Below, in pieces: positions 23,487 to 29,846 of a stretch of DNA of 64,000 bases (positions within the stretch are counted from its first letter, which is position 1; the number at the start of each line of letters is the position of its first letter). Below the pieces are notes generated by a model. It made no database searches and was not told the DNA's origin. It was given only the letters and a program-made list of their open reading frames with translations. The stretch spans positions 1 to 64,000 of the forward strand of contig CAIULL010000168.1 of the NCBI GenBank assembly GCA_903899985.1. Reading direction: 5' to 3'. This DNA comes from an uncultured Schlesneria sp. GTDB lineage: Bacteria > Planctomycetota > Planctomycetia > Planctomycetales > Planctomycetaceae. The position numbers and the translations under genes were made by a program.

Positions 23487-24884
23487 ATGAGTGACGAGGA
23501 CGAGCCACGCCCGCAAATTGCGATGCCACCAGTTCGTACGTCATACACTTGTCCTGGCGAGTTGTATTCGATTCCGCACAGCATTCATCTGGCTCGCATG
23601 GCGGCCTTTTATTCCAAATGTCGGGACTGTGAGCATCGTCTTGAAGTGGGACATGTCCCACTCCGAACAGGGGGACCGCCGCCAGAAGTTGAGCATCGAG
23701 TGATTCGGACTTCGCTGCTGACCGATGAAGCGGTCCGAGGTGTTTACTTGAATGAGCTGGATCGAAATCGAGCCTTGCTTTGGGGCGAGGCTTTCGCTGC
23801 GTCACTTTGGGAACTTCAGCCGATGATCGCTCGTCAGGAAGCGACGGATGATTCCCAGATTGTGAGAGCATCGTCCGTCAAACAAGAGAGTCATGCTTCC
23901 AGCGGACCAGTGGTGGTTGTGGGGTTTGACGAACGTCCGTCGTCACCAGATATCGTGACTGGAATCGTACTTGGACTTCGACGGATGGGATGCCTTGTGG
24001 TGGATCTGGGTCAAACCTCGTTGCCAGTCATTGGATTTCAACAGCAGGTGCGTGGTGCCAGTGCAGGCCTCTTTGTCACCGGTGCAGGTTGTGATCCCTC
24101 ATGGACCGGTTTTGATTTTCTGGATCACGAAGCCAGGCCGTATTCGCATGAGGCTCTGACAAAAATGGAACGGGACGTCCAGACGGGAGTCGGTCGACAG
24201 ACTCGCAAGATTGGCAGTCATCACCCGGTTCAAGAACTTGCCAGCTATGAAGCGAGCCTATCAATCCATTTTCACGCGCTCAGACCGCTCCGCGTTGTCT
24301 GTGGTTCATCGACCCGGCTAATGCCCCGAATCCTTGATCGACTCTTTAGCAGGCTTCCGTGCCAGCTGACTCACGTGGCACTTCCGACTCGAAAACGTAA
24401 CCTGTTTGACCCGCGCGACGTTGACCTCCAACGTGTTGCCAGGACCGTCATTGATGGTCGACATCATCTCGGACTGGTCATCGACGAGGACAGTCAACAC
24501 GTTGCGTTTGTGACCGATTCCGGGCGCCTTGTCAGTTCAAAAGAAGTCGCCAGACTGTTGATTGAGATCGCACAACGCGAGAATCATCAGGCTCGATTCG
24601 TCGTTGCCAGTTCAATGATGGGGGACGTGATGCAATGGCTGTCAGGTCGAGATGCGACGGCGATCGACGGAGGTGAATTGACAGCGAATCTCGTCAGGTT
24701 GCTCGTCGAAAGCGATGCGGTACTGGCCCTGTCGAGCGACGGGCGAGTCTGGTTTCGCCAAAGAGAAATTGCCTGCGACGCAGTTCTGGTGTTGGCGAAC
24801 ATTCTTCAGGCATTGAGCTTAAGCGACGCACCATTTACGGAAGTGGTCGCCCGCATCAGCGATGACCTCAAGCACGAAGGTTAA
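23487..24884 (+). CDS. Degenerate phosphohexomutase-like protein
   Basis: A 465-aa protein. After a roughly 130-residue N-terminal region with a CxxC-type pair (YSKCRDCEHR), it follows the order of alpha-D-phosphohexomutases (phosphomannomutase/phosphoglucomutase). Domain 1 is VVVGFDERPSSPDIVTGIVLGLRRMGC; VTGAGCDPSWTGFDF stands where the catalytic TASHNP serine loop should be; VIDEDSQHVAFV stands in place of the metal loop DGDADR; and DGGELTANLVRLLVESD follows. The catalytic Ser and the DxDxD pattern are lost, so mutase activity is unlikely. It follows the WXG100-like unit after a 494-bp repeat region. Fold by family resemblance; role unknown. Confidence 0.72.
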   Translation: MSDEDEPRPQIAMPPVRTSYTCPGELYSIPHSIHLARMAAFYSKCRDCEHRLEVGHVPLRTGGPPPEVEHRVIRTSLLTDEAVRGVYLNELDRNRALLWGEAFAASLWELQPMIARQEATDDSQIVRASSVKQESHASSGPVVVVGFDERPSSPDIVTGIVLGLRRMGCLVVDLGQTSLPVIGFQQQVRGASAGLFVTGAGCDPSWTGFDFLDHEARPYSHEALTKMERDVQTGVGRQTRKIGSHHPVQELASYEASLSIHFHALRPLRVVCGSSTRLMPRILDRLFSRLPCQLTHVALPTRKRNLFDPRDVDLQRVARTVIDGRHHLGLVIDEDSQHVAFVTDSGRLVSSKEVARLLIEIAQRENHQARFVVASSMMGDVMQWLSGRDATAIDGGELTANLVRLLVESDAVLALSSDGRVWFRQREIACDAVLVLANILQALSLSDAPFTEVVARISDDLKHEG

Positions 24885-24891
24885 AGAACTG

Positions 24892-24994
24892 GGGTCGGGT
24901 GTTCAAATTTCCAAATTCGCCGGTAAGGCGATGTCCGAAATGGGTATCCATTGATTGGCCAATTTTGAAATTTTGAAATTTGAACACCCGGCCC
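24892..24994. repeat. Long inverted repeat (GGGTGTTCAAATTTC)
   Basis: Arms GGGTCGGGTGTTCAAATTTC and GAAATTTGAACACCCGGCCC (one mismatch of 20) are separated by about 63 nt that also contain AATTTTGAAATTTTG-type sequence. It lies between the convergent phosphohexomutase-like gene and the third DUF1559 gene. Confidence 0.75.
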
Positions 24995-25012
24995 CCGCTT
25001 CGAAAGCCAACG

Positions 25013-25046
25013 AAAAAAGCGAGCGAAGTCAATTGACCTCGCTCGC
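25013..25046 (-). terminator. Rho-independent terminator for the DUF1559 gene
   Basis: On the minus strand GCGAGCGAGGTC-AATT-GACTTCGCTCGC is followed by T6 and CG. The near-perfect 12-bp stem lies 46 bp after the DUF1559 stop codon. Confidence 0.85.
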
Positions 25047-25091
25047 CTGAATTGCCCTGATTGCAAGATCCGTGACACGGATCAAGAACGA

Positions 25092-26168
25092 TTAATAGTC
25101 ACCTGGAATATCGCCACCTTGACGGGTCAGCAAAGCGCCGAGGGTCTGAAGGCTGATGTTCTGGTTAATAAAGTGCACGGAACCGTCAGCAAACAGAACC
25201 TGGTTACCACCCGTGTGCCACGAGTACATTTCGCTATCGTTAACAGCAGCGAAGAACTCGGTCGCACCAGGGGGACATACCGCTGCCGTACAAGTTGGCA
25301 ATAGTCCCTGACCCTTTGGACTTGGCTTGTTTGCCGAGTTGATGATCGTTCCGTCCGCCGTCGCGCCGTCGATGGCACCTGAATTACCGGTATCAGCCCA
25401 ACCCCAACCGTCTTTCGGAGCGAAGTTTGCGGAGGTCAATCCCTGAACAAGAATCCGGTTTGGTCCGCGGAAAAGGCCTGGTCTTCCTGCAGTTTCGCAA
25501 ATCATCATTGTATTTGAGGTACCGTCCGTGATATCCCGGATTTTCGTCGCCAGCGTGGAATGCATCGCACACGCCCATCGATTATCGTCTGGTATCGAAA
25601 GGACCGCAGCAGGTGGACAACCGTAAGACGGTGCAGGGCCCAAGTTGCCTTGATAATACAGACTGAATCGAACACCGCTTAACGCCATGTAGTCGCAGAT
25701 ACCGAAACCCTGTGGATTTGGCACGTTGACGCCGTCTGGCGACAAGAGACCAGTGATTCCGGCTGGATTGGTTCGAGAGCCCTTACTGGGGGCACTTGGA
25801 CAAACCAACATCGGCAAATTGGTCGCGGTGAGTGTCCACTGTGATGGATCAGCCCAGCTGAGGTTGAAGTTAAATTGGTTGTAAAGTGGTGCCTGATCCA
25901 TGTAAGGAAGAACCATCTGGATCCAGTTCTGATTGACGCCCGTTGTGCACTTTTCATAGGGGAAAACGCCGGTCGTACTTTCGTAGTTCATCAGAGACAA
26001 CCCCAATTGCTTGAGATTGTTCTTGCACTGTGTGCGGCGCGCCGCTTCACGGGCCTGCTGCACGGCAGGCAATAGCAGGGCGATCAGAACGGCGATGATG
26101 GCGATTACCACCAGCAATTCAATCAGTGTAAATCCACGGGTCAAAGGTTTCTTACTTCGAAGCATCAC
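25092..26168 (-). CDS. DUF1559 pseudopilin-like protein (third of three)
   Basis: A 358-aa DUF1559 protein with the prepilin-like leader ([15 protein letters not shown]) and the invariant [17 protein letters not shown] segment. Cys-containing loops follow ([36 protein letters not shown]), then [13 protein letters not shown] and the [17 protein letters not shown] terminal signature. It follows a TTR-like lipoprotein gene by 69 bp on the same strand, reversing the order of the pair at 10.4-12.3 kb. It is processed or anchored like a type II pseudopilin; function unknown. Confidence 0.95.
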   Translation of the reverse strand: MMLRSKKPLTRGFTLIELLVVIAIIAVLIALLLPAVQQAREAARRTQCKNNLKQLGLSLMNYESTTGVFPYEKCTTGVNQNWIQMVLPYMDQAPLYNQFNFNLSWADPSQWTLTATNLPMLVCPSAPSKGSRTNPAGITGLLSPDGVNVPNPQGFGICDYMALSGVRFSLYYQGNLGPAPSYGCPPAAVLSIPDDNRWACAMHSTLATKIRDITDGTSNTMMICETAGRPGLFRGPNRILVQGLTSANFAPKDGWGWADTGNSGAIDGATADGTIINSANKPSPKGQGLLPTCTAAVCPPGATEFFAAVNDSEMYSWHTGGNQVLFADGSVHFINQNISLQTLGALLTRQGGDIPGDY

Positions 26169-26237
26169 TCAAAATCTCCTGAAAACAAACAGAAAAAAAC
26201 TTGCACAAACTGAAAGAGACCGCACCATCGCGTCTAT

Positions 26238-26684
26238 TTATTTTTTTGTGCTGATCTCAAAAGGGGGCAGCTCGTTATCACCTTCTTCGATGGTAACTCG
26301 CAGTTCTTTCAATCCTGACTCAGCAGGATTCTGATATTTCTTGGGAAGCAGCTCAGGGCCGTATTCCACTTCGCTGCGATTCGGATCGATCGGCTTACAC
26401 CAGGAGATTGAAACCCAGTACTCGCCAGGTTCCGCACCATCAAATTGTTTCATTGTCGTCAGTCGAAACGCTCCGTCCTCATCAACCGTTCCACCGGAAG
26501 GATTGCGACCGTCGTTTTTGTCGACGGGCGTCAAACTGACTCGTGCGTATTGAGCCGGTTGACCGTCTACCATGACTGTTCCTCGGACGGGAAATATCCC
26601 CGTCGACTTTCTTCCGGAACAGCCTCCAATAAGCAGGACTATCGAGACACCGACCACAAGCGGTCGAGCCAACCGCCCGAACAT
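26238..26684 (-). CDS. Transthyretin-like lipoprotein
   Basis: A 148-aa lipoprotein (lipobox LLIGGC) with a beta-sandwich of the transthyretin/carboxypeptidase-regulatory type: FPVRGTVMVDGQPAQYARVSLTP, GGTVDEDGAFRLTT, GAEPGEYWVSISW, and a C-terminal RVTIEEGDNELPPFEI. The C-terminal strand is similar in layout to the lipoprotein at 11774 (VTVEEGDPITDLDFDL). AAGGAAG precedes ATG 26684; the track adds a TTG start two codons earlier. It probably forms an operon with the DUF1559 gene downstream. Confidence 0.85.
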   Translation of the reverse strand: MFGRLARPLVVGVSIVLLIGGCSGRKSTGIFPVRGTVMVDGQPAQYARVSLTPVDKNDGRNPSGGTVDEDGAFRLTTMKQFDGAEPGEYWVSISWCKPIDPNRSEVEYGPELLPKKYQNPAESGLKELRVTIEEGDNELPPFEISTKK

Positions 26685-26850
26685 ACTCAACTTCCTTTTC
26701 AGATCACATGAAAATTACCCAATAATTTGAGCGTCATGATATGGCTAAATTAAGAAGAGGCAACGAATGAATTGTTAATAAATGATTAACACGAGGTATT
26801 CACCGAAACCTTGAACGCGGCTGCTTGTTAGCTACAGAACAAGTTTTCAT

Positions 26851-28047
26851 CTATTTCACGCTGAACGCATATATTTCCGTATCCTGATCTGCCCGAAAAT
26901 CGTTGTCGCTGGTCACGATGAAGACTCGAGAACCGTCTGCTAATTTGGGACCGAAGGCGATCCCTTCAATCTTTTCTGGAAACTTATCACCAGCGAGGCC
27001 AAACTTCGGCGCGAGCAGGTCAATGAAGAGCTTCTTGGCAACTGGACGAACTCCTACTGGAGTCCCCGTCACTGGAAGTCGCTCGATCGAACTGATATCG
27101 GTTGCACCCGACAGGTCAATCTCATAAAGCAGTTTGGCCTTTGTCTCATTGCCCGGCTTGCCGTCCCGTTCGATCACCATCAGCCGGTTGGGTGAAATCC
27201 ATTCGATGTCGCTGCATCCGAGTGACTTGTCATCCAGTTGATAAAGAAATTCGCGAGATCCTCCCGTTTTCAGGTCATGTTCCCAGATCCGAACATTGAT
27301 CCCCACTCGCTTATTCTTTTCATCGAGACCTCCGTCCTGAATCAGAGGACTTTGGGCAATGGTGTAAAGTTTCTGTCCATCTTCGCTGAGTGCCGCCCCT
27401 TCCCAGCCCCGATTGTTTTGCCGACCGGAGGTGTTGATGGGAGGCAATTCTTCCTCAGGTGTCCCGCCAGGATTCTTAATCAAATATCGTGCGGGCGTGG
27501 GCAGCACTCGTAGCTGTTTTCCATGTGCGTCGAACTCCCTGACCGTTGGACCGTATTCTTCCGCGATCAGGAAAGTTCCGTTCCTGGTGGCGCGAATCCC
27601 TTCGGGATCGAGACGCAGACTTCGCTCGGGATGGTCTTTGTCGAATTGAGTCTGCCGCCCGAGGAAGTTTTCTCCCGTGGGGGTCGTCAAGTGATGTGTT
27701 TCCAGCAATTTCGTCGTGACAGGAGTTGCCGAGCGGGGATCAACCACGATTTCGACAATTTGAATACGGCAGCGATATGAGGTTGCTCCGTCATCCGGGC
27801 CGCGATCGGGCAGCATGACATATTTATTCCCGGTTCCAAGCCACGCGATCGCTGAACCATGTCCACCGAGTCGATTTTGAGGAGTGCCATTTTCTTGCTT
27901 GTCGACTTCGCCGGACAAATCGGTGGCCATCGCCGAGACGGAGGTGCGACCGATCAGGGCAATGTCCTGAGCCGAGCAACATGAGTCAGCAATTGCGAAA
28001 ACCAGAAAACTTGCGAACAATCGGAGTGTCAACCGAGCTGAAGCCAT
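26851..28047 (-). CDS. Secreted esterase-like/phytase-like propeller protein
   Basis: A 398-aa exported protein (signal peptide ending CSA-QD) of the esterase-like-activity-of-phytase (phytase-like, PF13449-type) family, a beta-propeller. Landmarks are GHGSAIAWLG, YVMLPDRGPDDGAT, LDPEGIRATRNGTFLIAEEYGPTVREFD, GWEGAALSEDGQKLYTI, DIEWISPNRLMVIERD and KIEGIAFGPKLADGSRVFIVTSDND. These D/E-rich turns could bind Ca2+. Members are reported or predicted to hydrolyse esters or phosphoesters, but the substrate is not known. The start has AGGAAG upstream. A hairpin with a T-run lies in the leader just upstream. Confidence 0.85.
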   Translation of the reverse strand: MASARLTLRLFASFLVFAIADSCCSAQDIALIGRTSVSAMATDLSGEVDKQENGTPQNRLGGHGSAIAWLGTGNKYVMLPDRGPDDGATSYRCRIQIVEIVVDPRSATPVTTKLLETHHLTTPTGENFLGRQTQFDKDHPERSLRLDPEGIRATRNGTFLIAEEYGPTVREFDAHGKQLRVLPTPARYLIKNPGGTPEEELPPINTSGRQNNRGWEGAALSEDGQKLYTIAQSPLIQDGGLDEKNKRVGINVRIWEHDLKTGGSREFLYQLDDKSLGCSDIEWISPNRLMVIERDGKPGNETKAKLLYEIDLSGATDISSIERLPVTGTPVGVRPVAKKLFIDLLAPKFGLAGDKFPEKIEGIAFGPKLADGSRVFIVTSDNDFRADQDTEIYAFSVK

Positions 28048-28070
28048 GCCACAATCTTCCTGTGATTCCC

Positions 28071-28102
28071 AAAAAAAAGCTCGACAACGTCGATTGTCGA
28101 GC
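28071..28102 (-). terminator. Hairpin plus U-run in the leader of the phytase-like gene
   Basis: On the minus strand GCTCGACAATCGACGTTGTCGAGC (9-bp stem) is followed by T8. It lies about 25 bp upstream of the phytase-like start codon. No minus-strand gene is upstream, so it could be a transcription attenuator or it could shield the gene from antisense transcription. Confidence 0.6.
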
Positions 28103-28250
28103 CGTGGTTCCGTTAAACATTCGCGATTACGATACGAGCCAATAAGAAAATTGAGCGAATGAAATGTGTGTTTTTGATGAAGGTCTTGCGATGACCGTCA
28201 ACATCCTGAATCGCAAACCGCTTTTTGAGTTGAGCTTTTCAAAGTGGCCA

Positions 28251-28294
28251 GGGCCAAGGCCCGTTAACCATCCCCGTCGAGGGGTGGTTTTTTG
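28251..28294 (+). terminator. GGCCCGTTAACCA element, copy 2, with terminator-like hairpin
   Basis: GGGCCAAGGCCCGTTAACCA is followed by a stem AACCATCCCC-GTCG-AGGGGTGGTT and T-run. The first 20 bp match the element at 1503-1547. It ends about 30 bp before the RbsA-type ATPase start, so it may attenuate that gene or end an upstream small transcript. Confidence 0.65.
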
Positions 28295-28324
28295 TATACG
28301 TCTGCTATTTTAAGGTATCGCGAG

Positions 28325-29812
28325 ATGACGACGGGCGATCTGTTGACGATGTCGAAGATCTCAAAGCGGTTTGGGGCGACTCAGGCGCTTCACGAAGTAT
28401 CGCTGACCGTGCGCGCCGGGCATGTTCTCGCTTTGATCGGTGAAAACGGTGCGGGCAAAAGTACGTTGATGAAAGTCCTGAGCGGTGCGCACTCGCCCGA
28501 TTCCGGAAGCATGCAACTGGCGGGACAGACGTACGCTCCCAAAGGCCCGCACGATGCTCGTCTGGCGGGTGTCGGAATGATTTATCAGGAGTTGAACCTC
28601 GCGCCCGATTTATCGGTCGAAGACAACATCATGCTTGGGCAGGAGCCACATTGGTTCGGTCTGCGGGATCGGCGAACGCAACGAACCAAGGTTCGCCGCG
28701 CGCTGGATATGCTCGGTCATCCTCATCTGCGACCGGAAACACCCGTACGGAACCTGTCAATTGCCATGCGTCAACTGGTGGAAATCGCACGCGCTCTGGT
28801 CGCGGATTCGAAAGTCCTGGTATTTGACGAGCCAACCAGTTCCTTAACGAAGCAGGACGTCGAACACCTGTTTGCTGTCATTCGTAAACTGCGCGATGCG
28901 GGCTATGGGATCGTTTACATCAGCCATTTTCTGGAAGAAATTCGTCAGGTCTGCGATTGTTATGCGGTACTTCGGGATGGTCATTCGGTCGGACATGGCG
29001 ATCTGGCGGGAACAACCGATAACGAAATTGTTTCATTGATGGTCGGACGTGGCGTTGCAGAATTGTTTCCGACAGTGTCTCACACTCCTGGGGAGACGCT
29101 GTTATCGATGACAAATCTGAGTGGTGACCGGAGTCCCAACCGTGTTTCCCTGGAACTGAAGCGAGGAGAAATCTTTGGCCTGGCCGGTTTAATTGGGGCA
29201 GGCCGAACCGAATTGCTTCGTTCCCTTTTTGCGCTTGATCCGGTCCGAAGCGGCGAAGTCAAAGTTGCAAACGTTTCGGTCGATCATAACACTCGATCTC
29301 GTATCCGTGCCGGACTTGGTCTGGTTTCAGAAGACCGGAAGACGGAAGGACTGGCGCAGACGCGATCAATTGCTGACAATCTGACATACAGTCGCTTACA
29401 GCCCTATACCCGGTCTGGTCTGTTGATGCTCGGCAAACGGCGGACGGAAGTACTTCATTGGATGAAGCGATTGCAGGTCAAAGCTCGTTCGCCCGAACAG
29501 TCGATCGGCGAGCTTTCGGGGGGCAACCAGCAGAAAATTGCCATTGCTCGTGTTCTGCATCAGCAGGCCGACGTGGTGTTGCTCGATGAACCGACACGAG
29601 GAATTGACGTCGGCACAAAATCAGAGATCTATCGGTTGATGGGCGAATTAGCAGCGGACGGGAAAGCGATCATCTTTGTCAGTTCTTACCTGACCGAACT
29701 GCTTGCCGTCTGTGATCGGATCGGCGTGATGTCTGGCGGGGTCCTGCGTGAAGTTCGTCCGGCTAGTGAATGGACAGACGAATCGATTATGAGTGTCGCA
29801 GTTGCGAAGTGA
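28325..29812 (+). CDS. Sugar ABC transporter ATPase, dual domain (RbsA/MglA family)
   Basis: A 495-aa cytoplasmic ATPase with two ABC modules, as in ribose/galactose/xylose importers. Module 1 has Walker A GENGAGKSTLMK, a non-canonical signature region LSIAMRQLVEIARAL and Walker B VLVFDEPTSSL. Module 2 has a degenerate Walker A (GLIGAGRTELL), signature LSGGNQQKIAIARVL and VVLLDEPTRGIDVG. This asymmetry is normal for the family. The start is ATG 28325; the track's earlier start lies in the hairpin. No permease or binding-protein gene is adjacent. A GH51-like glycosidase follows after 34 bp, suggesting pentose/arabinoside use. Confidence 0.93.
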   Translation: MTTGDLLTMSKISKRFGATQALHEVSLTVRAGHVLALIGENGAGKSTLMKVLSGAHSPDSGSMQLAGQTYAPKGPHDARLAGVGMIYQELNLAPDLSVEDNIMLGQEPHWFGLRDRRTQRTKVRRALDMLGHPHLRPETPVRNLSIAMRQLVEIARALVADSKVLVFDEPTSSLTKQDVEHLFAVIRKLRDAGYGIVYISHFLEEIRQVCDCYAVLRDGHSVGHGDLAGTTDNEIVSLMVGRGVAELFPTVSHTPGETLLSMTNLSGDRSPNRVSLELKRGEIFGLAGLIGAGRTELLRSLFALDPVRSGEVKVANVSVDHNTRSRIRAGLGLVSEDRKTEGLAQTRSIADNLTYSRLQPYTRSGLLMLGKRRTEVLHWMKRLQVKARSPEQSIGELSGGNQQKIAIARVLHQQADVVLLDEPTRGIDVGTKSEIYRLMGELAADGKAIIFVSSYLTELLAVCDRIGVMSGGVLREVRPASEWTDESIMSVAVAK

Positions 29813-29846
29813 TCTGAAATGGAATTGTCTGATAAGGACGGCACAG

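Noticed and set aside
22925-23494. A 189-aa plus-strand ORF after the coiled-coil gene
   Set aside because: It overlaps the end of that gene and reads through the inverted repeats; no domain or RBS supports it.
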